Below, one piece after another: positions 44,641-57,564 of a stretch of DNA of 64,000 nucleotides (position 1 is its first letter; the number at the start of each line of letters is the position of its first letter). Both the position numbers and the translations under genes were made by a program. The notes beneath the pieces were generated by a model that saw nothing but the letters and a program-made list of their open reading frames with translations, ran no database searches and was not told the origin of the DNA. This stretch comes from Glossina fuscipes. Lineage: Eukaryota > Arthropoda > Insecta > Diptera > Glossinidae. Location: assembly GCF_014805625.2 (NCBI RefSeq), contig NW_023998562.1, forward strand, positions 687,765-751,764. Direction: 5' to 3'.

Positions 44641-44879
44641 TTAGCTATACGACCGTGAGGCGTATTGACTCATACATACTACTAGTAATGAATTTGATTT
44701 AGTATCCGGTGCAGACTTACGTGAAAAGAATCCGGAATTTATAATCGATTTCTACGAAAAACGATCGACATATCAACGCAATATTAATGATCGCTGATTA
44801 TGGTATTGCGCAACCAAATGGTTGTTTATAAATTGATAAATGAGAAATCAATGAAGAAAAAGATGAGAATTTGTTTAAT
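44641..44879. other. Short spacer upstream of the PGS1 relic
   Basis: No PGS1 N-terminal coding sequence is found here. One isolated unit of the following tandem repeat (CGCAACCAAATGGTTGTTT) lies at 44809. Confidence 0.5.
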
Positions 44880-45000
44880 AAATGAAAAGAAATAAACCAG
44901 GGCGCAGCCAAAGGGTTGTTTGTAAATTGAAAATAAACCGAGACGCAACCAAATGGTTGTTTGTAAATTGAAAATAAACCGGGGCACGACCAAATTTTTG
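44880..45000 (+). repeat. 41-bp tandem repeat with a short palindrome
   Basis: Units start near 44904, 44945 and 44986 (period 41) and read AACCAAATGGTTGTTTGTAA then ATTGAAAATAAACCGG. Each holds the inverted pair AACCA/TGGTT. Confidence 0.85.
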
Positions 45001-46084
45001 AGGATACAGAACTTTATGTCATAATTATATAACTAAGAGACCTAACTTGGAAAATTTCAACATCCTGTAGAGGCAGACAAGAAAAACAACAGCAATACTA
45101 ATAGCAAGCAAAACACGATAAACATAAACACGCTTACACATTCAATCAGTGCCTTTCAGTATTTCAAAGAAGCCCAACAACGTTTTTCTTGCTTCCTATT
45201 GCTTTTTTTCCCGGTTAATGATAAATGTTTATGATGATAGAAACTGTTTACAAGTACTACCACCATCATCAACAACTGTAGTATTGCAACAAGTAGTACT
45301 GTAAAGGTTAACAAAGTTCAATGAAATTTCATTCAGTCTGTTTTTAAATTTTCTTTTTTTTTGTTTTTGTTTTTGGTATATGTAACAATAACAACTGCCG
45401 TAATGCAGAAAGAATCTTTCTTAGCTGTTGCAGCGATGCCAATAAATTTGTAAAAATGTTACAAGCTGTGGAAATGCGCTCGCAATCCATTTTAACGGTC
45501 ATTGAGTACAAAGAATGAAAAAAAAAGGAAAATAAAGTAAAACGCGAAGAAAAAGAAAACGAAAAGAGAGAAAAGTAAGAAGTAAGAAAAAAAATGCTAT
45601 GATATCTTTAACAGACTACAGTTGCTTAAATAGTTTGAAAATTGTTTGAAGTGCTTTATAAATGGAGATCACAATCGCAACGAAGGTTAAGCTTCAATGC
45701 ATTCCAATGTGTAACTAGCTATACGTACATCTGTGTAAGTGAGTGTGCTATGTGTGTTTAGAGAGCTTACTCTACTCACGAAAATTCTTATAAACATTCA
45801 CGGCAGCCAGTAAACAATTTCTAAACATTTTCCTACTTTTTTTTTCTTCGCTGATCGTCATCGTTTGGTTTTGTTTAGGAAGCAAAAACAGAGAAATTCC
45901 AATCGAAAAAATTTACAAAAATTGCAAAAGACAAAAAAGAAAAAAAAAAACTGTTTGCATTTTACTTAATGAAAACAATACACTTTAGATTTGAAAGGTG
46001 TTCGTTCTGAAACCATGGGTGGTGGCACGAGGTTCATTTGGAAAATTGTAAGTTTTTACAAACCGCGACACCAAAATTTTGTCA
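45001..46084. other. Unassigned, A-rich
   Basis: Long A- and GAAA-rich tracts near 45518-45597 and 45900-45952. No gene. Confidence 0.5.
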
Positions 46085-46665
46085 AAAAATGTTTTTATAT
46101 CCTTCACCGAAGGATAAGGTATATTCATTTGTTAAAATATTTGCGGCGCCAAGTAGGAAGCTTCAGAGATCTCACGAAATATATATATTCTTGATCATTG
46201 CTAAATTCTAAATCGATTTAAGCACGGCCGTACGTCCGTTTGCGTAACGTCCCATAAAGTATACAAAGTCTTCGCAAGTGCCAAATTCGGAATGCACCTA
46301 AACATGTCCGTTCATCTGTTCCTGTGCCCAAATGCGCCATATCTGTGGTACACATTCTCCCGTTCGCAAAGAAGGAGACATCGCCTACAATTTTGTAAAC
46401 GGGTTTGAAAATAGCCCAAACAAGTAAAAAATCACGCTTCCATGCAACCAAAGTTGAGAACATCTTTTTTTTGGTGTCGTTTGTTCGTCGCTCATATGCT
46501 GCAACATGTATACGATATAAATTTCCGCAAAATTATTCTACAAAAATAAAAAAAACCCACCCAATGTTATTACAGATCATGCAAAATTACATATTTCCTT
46601 TTTTTCAAATATTTATACGATAACGGCAATGGGTATAAAAGATTCGGTCGCAACCGAATATAATT
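46085..46665 (+). repeat. Hairpin-ended dispersed repeat
   Basis: The left end TTTTTATATCCTTCACCGAA, then AAATCGATTTAAGCACGGCC and GTACGTCCG, is like the head at 27745-27850. The right end AATGGGTATAAAAGATTCGG is followed by the hairpin ATTCGGT-CGCA-ACCGAAT (46641-46658). The ends are roughly inverted (TTTTATAtCC ... GGGTATAAAA). No transposase. The open frame at 46218-46463 is not recognised. Confidence 0.5.
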
Positions 46666-49600
46666 GTCTTACTTGTTATTTTTGTCCCCGAATGAATGTT
46701 CCATCAAACATCCCAATGTGTCTGCAAAGAATTCTCTCCAAACTCTTACTCAAATCTTTCAAATGTTTTTATATTCTTTTCCAATCGTCCCAATGTCTAT
46801 TCTGTCTGTTCAATGTCTGTACAATGTCTCTTCTAAGAGTTCTTTTAAGCTCCAAAGTAGAGATATTCGTAAAAGCTTTATTTATTCCTTCATATATTTT
46901 TCCAAGCGCCTCAACGCTCTTCCAAAAGTTTCAATACTTTTCCAAACATTGTTTCATAGTGCACCAGTGTTTCTCTAAGGCTTCTTACCTTGAATCTGTC
47001 AGATTCTTTCAAATGATTTTACAAGTTTTCCAAAGGTTTCATTAACGCTACAGTTCAAATCAAACTATTTTATATTTCTTGTCAAACATATACATATATT
47101 GGAATCTTGTCATTTTTCCAATTTACGAATGAATCAAAAGATACGATATACAATTAAATTAAAACAAATAGCAAAAAATCCAAGGATTAACCATTCATCA
47201 CATCATTACTTATTTACTTGTTGAATTTTGCGTAATCACAATTTTGCGTAATAAGCAATCGTTCAAAACTCTTAAATAAATATTTATTACCAAGCCCTCC
47301 GATGTCTGTAGGCATAACTTGCATGATTTTGTTGAAACACTAATGTCAATATTTGAAATATAAATCAACAGAGTGTCTAAGTGAAGACAAAATCAAATAC
47401 ACAAACTAGGTAAAAAGAAGTTTTTTGTTGTTGTTGTTTTCTTTTTTATTTAATTTTCCTATTTTGCCAAATTATAACAGTAAGTAAAGATTGTATTCAA
47501 CCAAATGACTGACAGCATACACTTGGCACAATTGAGCTAATCTAAGTTAAAAGTTCTGTTTATTTTGTAAACACTTGCGTGTTTTTGTTTATAGGGACGT
47601 ATCTTTGAATTGTTTAAATACTTTTCTGATTCTATAAGTATTTGATGTCCGTGTGCTGTATGCGTGCAGGTATGGGTAAATCATTAACAATATTTTCAAG
47701 TGGATTTTAAAATGCATTGCACATTAAAAACAAAGACATAAACTAAAATGCAAACATAAAATGAAAAAGAAAAAGAAAAAGAAAAAAAAAAAAACATTAA
47801 AAAACATTAAGAAATCTAGGTTTAGAGTTTAAGTAAATTTGCATAAAATGACTTAACGTACCTTTGGAAACAAATGACAACAAATTTTATATGGAAAGCA
47901 TATGGCAATATAAACCAAGCACTGGCACGGCGGTGTGTCAAACATTTTTCGGGCCATTAGTGTAACTCTCCCGTCCGTCAAATGCAATATCTTTTCTTTT
48001 TTTATGAAATTTTTTTCTTTTCTCTCTTTTCAAATAATTTCTAATAATCTCTTAACTTTTACGGTACGCAAGAAAAATAATAGTAATGCATTTTTTTTTT
48101 TTTTTTATATTTCTGTTTCTGTTTCTATTTCTTTTCATAACCATAATTTATTTTAATAGTTTGAAAGTTTTTCAATTTCCGGATTTTTTGCAATTTTTAT
48201 TCACACTGCTACAACAGAAGATTTAATAAATTCATCGCTCGACATGTAACACCCATACTTGATTAGAATTTAAGCAAAAATCAGGTCGTTTTACACATCT
48301 CGGTCCATACATATTAATAACTGTTAACTTTACAAAAATTCGTAATAGAAGATTGAAAGTTGGAAATCCTCCTTTTCGAGGATAGGTTGCAAAGAGCCAG
48401 TAAGAAGCCGACGAGAAACTCAAAGGTGGACCTAAATGTCATACAATAGCGAAAATTTTTAGATATTTTTACCATCAACTTTCAGATTTAAAAAAATTAG
48501 TTGAAAACCTAACCGGAGCTAGTTGAAAGCCCGCACGTAGTAGTGTAAAAACTCCGACTAAAAAGTCAATGTTCGCGGCTAAAAATCTCACTGCGGAAGA
48601 GTTTACTTGGGTTGTAGCTTTAGTGAATGTTTAGGTGGTAAAGGGATAACTCTAATCGATTAGTCACACAGACCCACCTCCACGTACCGTTCCCTTTCTT
48701 CACTTGTTCCTCTTTCCGCCCGCGAATAAGTTACATCCCGTGACTGATTGGTCATTAAAAAGAAAAGCTCATGGTTGCAAGATTTTTATATAAGCAATCA
48801 AGCTGGCGTTTGCCTAAGGGTGTGATTAGCGTTCAACTGTTCGAAGCTTGAAATTTCATATATTATCTAATAAGTTTCTACGTAAACTTTCTGTCAAGAC
48901 ATTCGAAAATTATTTTTGCCTATATTGAATAAATATTTGGAATCACAGTGAAGAAAAGTCATGCAATTAACGAAACATTTCTATATAATTGTTTAAGGTT
49001 TACGCTGAAGCGTATATAACTTTCTTTATTTTGTTTTTCCAATGTTGTTATTATTACATATGTTATTTTCTATTTCTATTATTTCGCTTTGTTAAGTTTC
49101 CTTATTGCATTTAGATACACGCGTATAATCAACACCAATAATAGCAACAACAACATTTGCTAACCTGTGGTTTACAGTTCATTTTTATAATTGCAATTTG
49201 ATTTAAAGTAAATTATATTTATACATGCGTTCACACATACATGTATATCCATATAAAAATATATATAGTTTGGGACATAAGACCTTCATTGTAAATAAAT
49301 AAAGCTTTTTTCAGAAAAAATCTGGTTTGCTTGCAATTTAAAAACATATTTTTAAACAGTTTCCCAAATTCACTTTTAATTTCTTTTCACATAGGCATAC
49401 ATGAACAGCCCAAGTAACAGACTGAAAATATTTCGACAACAACCAAAATTTTCGTTAAACAAAGTTTAAGGTCACTCATTACAACTCGTTTAATTTAATA
49501 CACTGGGTTAGTAATTTGAGAACCCAAATAACAATAACATACGCGGAAAAAACCTGATGTTTATATTGAACTTTCTTAAAAACATTTGCAGTTCGAAACG

Positions 49601-49774
49601 AAAACAATCACAAAAAAAAGTAAATAAAAAAGCCACGTTCGCCGTACTTCTCGGATATTCCAAATCTTTTGTTTTTATTAATGCAGTTCATTCAAATGCG
49701 GAGCTTCATTTCAATTCTATCCATAATAGTTTTCATTGATTTTAAAGTTATTACTATTATTAACAAGTAGAAAT
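46666..49774. other. Unassigned 3.1 kb
   Basis: CAATGTCT-type text recurs near 46790-46830. A GAAAAA run lies at 47763-47790 and a T16 run near 48090. A TATA-like TTATATAAGC at 48786-48795 has no gene or good initiator behind it. The overlapping frames at 46629-47045 are not recognised. Confidence 0.45.
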
Positions 49775-50500
49775 GTTATATTCGGCAGGGGCCGAATCTC
49801 GCATAGCCACCACTATGTTTTCTGCATTCTACTCTTCAAATTTCTTTATTTGATTTCCATATGGCCGGTATTTTAAAGAAAAAATAATCGCGATATCTAC
49901 AATATTAATTTTAGAATTAACCCATTTGTCTATAAAACAGTTTTAAACAGAACATCTTGTTGGCCTTATGATAATTAAGCATAAAACCTCAAAAAAGTGA
50001 TAGAATAAAATTTAATCACTTGTAACTTGGTGTGGGCATGGCCACTTTTGCACGGAAAGAGTACAATGCTTCGTAAGTACAGTGCTAGTAAGTAAATGTC
50101 GAAAATTTCAGCCTTCTAACTTTAATAATTTCCGAGTAACGAGCAAAAATCTAAAAGGTGTTGTTAAAAAAGCGGAGCTGCGTTCAGTTGACGCTCCACT
50201 GCGCGATTCTGCTCAGACCGATTTGACCTATTTTCAATACCAAACCGCGTGCAGGAACTTCCAATGTTTTTACCAATTTTGAAGTCGATGTCTTCATTTT
50301 TGTGTCCAGAAGAGTGCCAACAATACGCATCACACAGTACACAGACGGGCACGCATGGCTAAATCAATTCAGAATTTCACGTCGATCCAGAATATACATA
50401 CTTTGTAGAGTCTATGAAGTTTCCTGTTGGGTGTTACGTATATTATGGAAAAAACAAAATGAGCGTCTCCCCATCTTACAGTGGTGGGTATAAAAGTATT
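49775..50500 (+). repeat. Hairpin-ended dispersed repeat, second copy type
   Basis: The left end holds the hairpin TTCGGC-AGGG-GCCGAA (49783-49798) and then ATAGCCACCACTATG. The right end is ACAGTGGTGGGTATAAAAG (50479-50497), whose AGTGGTGGGTAT is the inverse of ATAGCCACCACT but for one base. That makes a plausible 12-bp terminal inverted repeat around about 700 bp. No coding potential. Confidence 0.5.
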
Positions 50501-50929
50501 GTTTTTTCGATCAAAAAAAATAAATTCTAGAACTACAAACGCAGAATGAGCGTTAGCGTCTAAAACCATTGTTTCTCTTTTTCAAAAGATGCACTAGATT
50601 ATTACTCTAGTCGCGTCATTAAGTTTAATATTTGATTGATATTAGGTTGTACAGGTACTTTCAAGATGTCCGTTAGGTCAGGCGCACCGAATATGAATTT
50701 TCGATTATTGCGAAGATTTTGGTGTTCACAAAGTATATATTTAATTTGACAATTTTGTTTTTGAAGTATTTATTAGGGTGTTAGCAAAACGACGTAGTAT
50801 CACCGATTTTTTCTTCAATTTTTTATCTAATGGTTTTTCTGATATTTTCGTGACAGTCAAAGTGTGTCAAAGTCGCAGATTTGGCTGCTGTTCGCTCGTA
50901 AAACGGCCCCAACTGGCCCTCTACTCAAG
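50501..50929. other. Unassigned
   Basis: AT-rich. It may contain older reverse transcriptase sequence of the LINE that follows, but nothing recognisable. Confidence 0.4.
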
Positions 50930-51460
50930 TACTGATGGGTGCACCCCTCTCAACCTTGACGTTTTACGTCTTAGTAACGCCTATAGAATAAAGACGGGCC
51001 TGCCCCTACTTGACGGGCTACAAACTCAGAATGTAGATAGATTAAATTCTAGGAAGCGTGAGTCGCTATTAAAGACAACCAAGCTGTAATAATAGTGAGA
51101 ACGGTAGAGTTACATTTAACTTTATTCGTGATATCTCGTTCGTAGAAAATCACCCGGGGTTTAGCTTTAGCTTACATCTCACGTCTGCTTACGGGCCACG
51201 GATCTCTGAATGCATTTTTGCATGAAAGAGGCAGTTCTGAAGCTAGGGCTTGCCTAAGTGGCGGTCTGTCTGAAGGCTATGAAAATGCGCTGTGGGTATG
51301 CCCTAACTAATCTGCATTTAGCGACTTAGAGGCCATAGGAGTCAAGGTAGATCACGGTAGAATTGATTGGCTCTCTCTACTCATGAGGCGACAGCTGCAC
51401 AGAGCACGTTTGCACCTGGTGTTTCCGCCGACTTATTCGACGAGGTTTTGGTAATTCTGT
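50930..51460 (+). pseudogene. R1/LOA-type LINE: ORF2 C-terminal domain relic
   Basis: After weak text (SRKRESLLKTTKL near 51050) the domain is clear from 51103: GRVTFNFIRDISFVENHPGF, a one-base shift, RLLTGHGSLNAFLHERGSSE, ACLSGG...SEGYENALWVCP (from a C-CG-H-C zinc-like motif, partly lost), a TAA stop near 51308, then FSDLEAIGVKVDHGRIDW. LTGHG..N.FLHERG and the following Cys motif are the C-terminal end of R1/LOA-group LINE proteins. Endonuclease and reverse transcriptase are missing. Its 3' UTR links it to the ribozyme element. Confidence 0.78.
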
Positions 51461-52130
51461 CTAAGTTCTGCTTTGGCTGGCTTATCCATAGTCTAATTGG
51501 CAGTCACTGACTGACTGGGCGGTGAGCTTCATGTGGCTCTATAAGTCTTATCAGAGACTGGTCCTCGATCTGGTAAGGCGTGTGGAAGGAAGTCGTTTCC
51601 ACGTTGTCTTGCATTGCTATAGTTGTTTGAACTTGGTTTGAGCACACACATCCACACAAGGGTACCGTTTCCCTTATTAAACAAAAGAAGTTGGGATAGG
51701 CCTCGTTCCCCCAGTCAGAGTACAATTCACATGGGCATACAATGCATGAATCTTTATTCCTACACGTTCTTCTGCAGATTCTATTCTATACCGAGTTTCA
51801 AGTCATATGGGGCCTGATGCAAAGTCTGACCGGAGCCTTTTATTCTTCTTTCGTCATTTATTTTTCTTCTTTATATCCGGTACAACGGGTGTCAGTTGCC
51901 CCCGAAGCAATCTTCCAGCTTCGGTCTGACAGGACCATTGGGGAAGTTTCGTGGTGGCTGTGGTTGACCAAATCGCGGGAAGAGCCTCGGCTTGGTGCCC
52001 ATATAGCTAAATACACTGGAACTCGAGGTTATCCTCGGGGCGATGACTGTGTGTTTGCACACTTCGTGTGCCATTAGGCACCGCGGAGTTAAGCCTTCAC
52101 GGCAGGTACCCACGTTAAGCACCGTGAGAC
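51461..52130 (+). mobile_element. R1/LOA-type LINE 3' UTR
   Basis: Non-coding and GC-richer than the surroundings. It contains TTCGTGGTGGCTGTGGTTG at 51949-51967 and, near its end, GAGTTAAGCCTTCACGGCAG and CCCACGTTAAGC (52086-52119). Both match the 3' part of the ribozyme element at 42535-42790 (minus strand) in the same order and spacing. There is no poly(A). Open frames on both strands here (51742-52215) are by-products. Confidence 0.7.
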
Positions 52131-53299
52131 GTCTGTGTTCGCTCATTTTCCATATGGCAACTAGGTAGTCAGAAATATTCGAATTTTGTCTCCGTAAGCG
52201 GCAATGTTGTTTCACTTGGAATTTAAGGTGCTACTGAAAACTTTCATAACCGACAGACTATTTAAGATGATAATTGTTTAAGTTTTAGTTGTGCGAGTAA
52301 AATTTGTAGCCTATAGAGTAGCTCTAGCTTCGATTATAAATGTTGAAAAACTTTCGTTCATGACATGATTAACCTTTTTTATATAAGCATTTTGCTAAGG
52401 TAGGCAACGGCGTTTGCATGAACCAAACTTGTCCAGGTAAAGTAACGTATGCAGTTCACCCTAGTTTGAATATGGTTTCCCGAATATTGACGGTTGTTGC
52501 GTTTTTTTTTTCTTCATCGGCCTATATTAACAGATTAATTAATTAACAGATTAATAAATTTATTAACTGAATCAACATCCTAGAAAGGCCAAACGCAGCT
52601 TAATATTTAAAAAAGAGATAAAAAGACAAACCATATTAACCGAACGTTGAGTGCACTTGATAAATTGGCAAATACGAAAGAGATCTTTTAAAGAAGAAAT
52701 ATTTGAAGACATTCCTGCCATGCACGTAGAGGTGTTCAAAGCTGATAAACGAATCGCTCTGAAATTGAAACCCAAAACGTTTTTTTTTTTCAGAATAACG
52801 TTTTTCCATTCTGATATGCACCATGAACTATATTCAGAAACTATATTCAGACTAATCATTAAATAAAAGACACATTGTAGAAATATTATACCCTTTTTAC
52901 CCGCATAGCAGATGACAAAATTGCTTGAAAACTGAATCTACAAATAGGCACTCTTATCATTGAAATCTTTTGGCCATCTTTCAGGCTGTAATTGATTGAA
53001 ATTGAATTACAAGTTTAATAACGTTTTTACACCTACAGTCTTGCAATTATGTCTTCTTTAATTTTCTTTTTAAATGTTCTCTTTCAATTATCTAGTACTC
53101 TACTATATTATAATAAGAATAACAATAATTTATGGCCCGCTTAAAAGCTGATAACTCGCCGGTAAGTCTATTCAGTTGCAAAAAAAAATAAATATGAAAA
53201 AATTTGGTTTCTTTTTCCCTTAGGGATATCTCCTATAGGCATAATACAAGACAAGCATTGCGATGACCAAGGACAAAGAAATGTGGATAGAGGCATAAG
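52131..53299. other. Unassigned 1.2 kb
   Basis: TTATACCCTTTTTACCCGCA at 52888-52907 resembles a left end of the hairpin-ended repeats. A short duplication TATATTCAGA(A/C) lies at 52829-52852. No gene. Confidence 0.45.
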
Positions 53300-53492
53300 G
53301 TATGTCCGCAGCCTAGTGGAAGTATGTCCAACTGTTATGCCTTTACTGAACAAAATTACAATATAGCGGCCATATATCGCTAAAATATCTATCGCAATTA
53401 AAGTATGGACGTCTATCATACGGGGAATTCAACCTGGGAGGCATGTCGACCTAAAACCCGTGCTTCTTATCTGTTGGACTATTTAGTAACGC
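53300..53492 (-). mobile_element. SINE-like fragment with tRNA-like head
   Basis: On the minus strand, a D-arm-like TAGTCCAACAGATAAGAAGC (53481-53462) is followed by GGTTGAATTCCCC (53434-53422), close to the B box GGTTCGANTCC. The spacing is that of a tRNA-type polymerase III promoter. Downstream is TTCCACTAGGCTGCGGACAT (53320-53301), which reappears next to another tRNA-like head at 57565-57725. Too decayed for a functional tRNA. Confidence 0.45.
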
Positions 53493-56400
53493 TTTTAACC
53501 TTCCGCTGTGATTGCATTATGTCTTATGACGTCTGTGTGATGGTGATGAGAATAACCCTATAATTTAAGTTTTTCATTCTCTTGTGAGCAAACAATTAAA
53601 TTACAAAAAACAGTTATGCGAATCGTACAATTATACAAAACATACAGTTAGTGATATAAACCATAAACTGTATAAAAATTGTTGAATATATATGTTGCAT
53701 TAAACTTTCTCTTAAATTGTTATTGTATTTATTATTGAAGAATTTTTTAATATAATCTTTTTTGCATTTACCTCATTGATCCAAGCATTTGAAGAATGCT
53801 ATAAAATGATTGTGGAAATAGACAAAAACACTTTGCTTTTCCTTGGTTCAAACTGGTATGTTTGCTATCTAAGCTTACACAGATAGTTATTTAAACAAGG
53901 AGCAATGTTATCTGTTATGAGGCAATTCAATGAATTTCAATGCAATTTCTAATTTGTTTGTCTTTCCGATTGAGTTAAAACTTTTCAACGAACAGATCCT
54001 TGATATGAACACTAATTTAAAATGTATTGGAAATCAATTGTTAGATATTAGTTGGTATGGTTTTACGATTTCAAAATAAAAATTCACTTTTTGAAAATTC
54101 AAAGGCCTTGTTATACAATAATAAAGAGACTACTTTACTATCGCTCCCAAAAACTATCTGAAAACCACACTGTGCATAGTGCTGTAAATCTATATTTGAA
54201 AACATGCATCCGTTTATTGGGTTTTTAATGAACCGGGTCGTTCATGTGCATGTTTTGGCGTGAACGATAAATTAGTCGTTGTGTTAAAGCCAAATGTTAT
54301 TGTCATTACTTAGCCTTTCGAAATTATGAAAATGAAACAAGTAGAAAGGTTACAAGTGGCTTGGTGATAAGAGCGATTAAACGCCTTATTCAAATCGTTA
54401 ACGTTTTAGCCGAGTAATCGGAGCTATTCTGGACTTATATACGTTTTAAATAAATATTTGCTATCACACTTCAAAACAGTATTTGCTATAGATTTTACTT
54501 TCCAATAAATGCCACATCCATTCCTTTGCGCATACGGTTTACTTTCATACTTATAACTGTTCGAGATGAATGCGAAAGCCAATCAGGGCTCCTTAAGTAT
54601 GTTTTTTATTTTTCACACAATCTGCTAAAGACTATGAATGTCTTATTATTTAGGTTATTTCTCTCACAATAAACAACTAGTTTATTAATTAGACTGTTAA
54701 GTCATCTATGTTGATAAAGAACTGTTTCTTCACTTTCTCATGCAATTATTGACGATTTTAAAATCCTGCAGCTTGAAAGTGAATTTAAAAAAAATTCCCA
54801 TCATTCAGAAATGCATCCATTTTAATGAAATTCTTGTTATTCAAGTAAAGTCTCCCGTGTTGCTCAGCATTTAAAATAAAACTTAATTAATTATAGTTTC
54901 ATGAATTTCATTTATTCCATTATAAAAAAAAAAAACTATTAATCAATTGTCAGTTGCGAGGTTTGCCTTCCATCGCCCTTGGCTAGCTGTACAAATATTT
55001 TATAACTGATTTTGTAAATCATGCAAAACACACCTCAGGAGCATCACAAAATGACGGTTCGTGTTAATCTGGTCGTATGGCCGAAATATAACATATTGTG
55101 GTACATTAATGCTCAAAATGCTTCAAATTTCGGTATGTAAAGGATCTTGACCGATGTTTTGAAACATGACCAATTAGAGAAATATTTTTGCAAACCATTA
55201 CATAAAATGGGGTTTCCAAGATACACTCTAAGCCAAAAATGATTTTTCATCCGCTTGTTTGTTGTTGTTTGCTTGTCAGCTTACAACACAGTTCCCACGT
55301 AAATAAAAATTATTATTAACAATTAAAAGACAATAAGTCAACATTAAGAAGAATATTTGTTGTGACCGTTTTTGTTTTCTTGGGTGAACGTTCTCTGACA
55401 CACACACAGTCACACACACACACACGCGTTCACCAATAACAAAATTAACTGCAACCACAATACAACTTAGCACGTATTATGAATGTTTTCATTCATAATC
55501 ATTGTTAATAATAAAATTCAAGAATCACATAGATATAAAGTATAAATCCTTTACAGTTGATTTTATATGAGCATGGAGAGCAATACACATAAACGTATTT
55601 TTGTTTAAATTACTTTGAGATATAAAGACACGTAGCCATGTACATAAGCACACAAGCACATACATTTTTATACTCAAGACATTTGAAAATTTGCCTTCCT
55701 CTGCTGAACAGCCCACACACATATTTTTAAACACGCGCCATATACTCCTGCAGCAGCAAATCACATTGAAGAGGAAAAAAATTAAAAAAAAAAAATAATA
55801 TTATATAGGAGAAAAGCAAAATAATACAAACAATCGGAAAATATATTTTTAAAAAACAAATCCATGTAAGTTCTCAAGTTGTTGCAGTTGCTTGCGCAGC
55901 TTAAGGCTGTTAGAGGTTTTAAGGCAGCAGCAGTCAAGTTCAAGTTAAGTATAAGGTCTTGGTTAGAAAGAAGGAAAAAGAAGAAAAAAACTACACATGG
56001 TCTTTATTTGTATTCTTGTAGTGGTTGTTGCAAGTCTTTTTCCTTATGCAAAAGGCTTAAACAAAAAACCACAATAAAAACAACAATAACAACAACGACA
56101 GCAACAACTATCCAAAGTCTAGTAAAAAGTTTTTTTGTTATTATAATAATTTTTTTTTTTTTGGTAATAGTGGCATTTAAAACATAAGCTACGCCTTTTA
56201 AAGTTGCGCTTTAGTGGCTGATTGTTAAACAAAACTCTATGGCACTAGATGTACTAACACTGTATATCTGTATACTTGTATTCTTATTTCTATGGTTATG
56301 TGTCGGAGTTTTTTATCTTTATTTGCATTTTATAAGTAAAATGCTTACATATACACATAAACATAAACATACAGATCCACACAAATGCACACAAAAAATA

Positions 56401-57564
56401 TTTTGGTCTTTCTAATCATGACGATTGTTTATATGTTTATATAGATTTATGTGTATGTATGTCGGTTTGCTCTTAAATTACCTCTTGATTTTTAGACACT
56501 TGGTAAAAGAAATAAGAAAAACATTTCTTATAAATGGTCAAATGGGCGTATAAGTAATTTTGTGGTATCTGTGATTTCCGTAAAAACCGAAACAAAAAAA
56601 CAAAAACAGGTAAAAAAGTTATTCTCGCTTAAAGGCGAAACTTTGATACCCTTCTCCTAATGCACATCTAAAAATTATTTAGTTTTTCTTTTGTGAATTT
56701 TGGCGTTTGCAAATATCCGTTTGAGATCGTAGAGTATAATATAAGCAGTATCTGTTATATTGTTTCCCTTAGCCAACTCTTGATGGCTACAACACTACGT
56801 ACGTACGTGAAGTTCCTAGTGGATGTAAATAAAAATGTTTAAAACCTCTTGTGAGCTAAAGTTGGCCCCAGCTAACCTGCAGTCATGTGGACCAAATGTT
56901 AAGGTTCATCTCGGCAAACACAACGAACGGATAAGATAAAAACTTTTGTAAGCTTCTCATTGCTTTCAAAATTTTGACATGTGTGCACGCGCAATAGTGT
57001 AACAACTTTTAGGCCTACAAATGGTTTAGTTTTATTAGTTTCCTGAACGTAGCCGTTCAGCTTGCAAAGAGTAGAATTAAGTAGAAATCCTTTCTCAAAG
57101 TAGAAAGCCTTTCCTAAAACTCAATAAAAATTACGCAAAGTATGCTGCTAATGGTAAATGCACATTAAAACTTTTCGTAATAAAACGTACAATCTGTTGA
57201 AAGGGGACTTTAGGGGCTGATCGCATACAACGTGTGTAACCCCCAAATTATTAATTTTGAAATAAAACTGTTCATAGACGTATTGAGATTCTTAATACCT
57301 AAAATGAGATTGGCAAGGAGCTGTAGGGTCGATTGAAGCCCAAATATTTTTTCTCTACGCGGGTAACGGCCTTAAGTGTAGACCATTAAATTAGGTCACA
57401 AACTTCTTCTTTTTAAAATCGATATACCTAGTAAATATGGTTGCGCCTTTTCAGGGGATCGAATATTGTACCCAATGTCATGTTGTTCACTAATTAATTT
57501 TGTTTTAATATGACCAATCGGGCGTTAACCGTGACGGTGGCCACGAGGAAAAAAGAAACTTGTA
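53493..57564. other. Unassigned 4.1 kb
   Basis: Mostly unique-looking AT-rich DNA. A CA-dinucleotide run (ACACACACAGTCACACACAC) lies at 55399-55426, GTT/CAA-type tracts at 56060-56110, and ACATA-type runs near 56345-56385. No gene. The overlapping frames at 55276-56187 reflect simple sequence. Confidence 0.5.
55399..55426. repeat. CA-dinucleotide microsatellite
   Basis: Interrupted (CA)n run with a GT interruption and a CGCG end. Confidence 0.9.

Noticed and set aside
48781..48850. TATA-box promoter (TTATATAAGC) with a gene downstream
   Set aside because: No matching initiator at +1 and no coding sequence in the next kilobases.
51892..52215. 107-codon minus-strand frame
   Set aside because: It lies antisense across the conserved 3' UTR of the R1/LOA-type LINE and resembles no protein family.
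55879..56187. 102-codon plus-strand frame rich in Lys and Thr
   Set aside because: Driven by AAG and ACA simple repeats.
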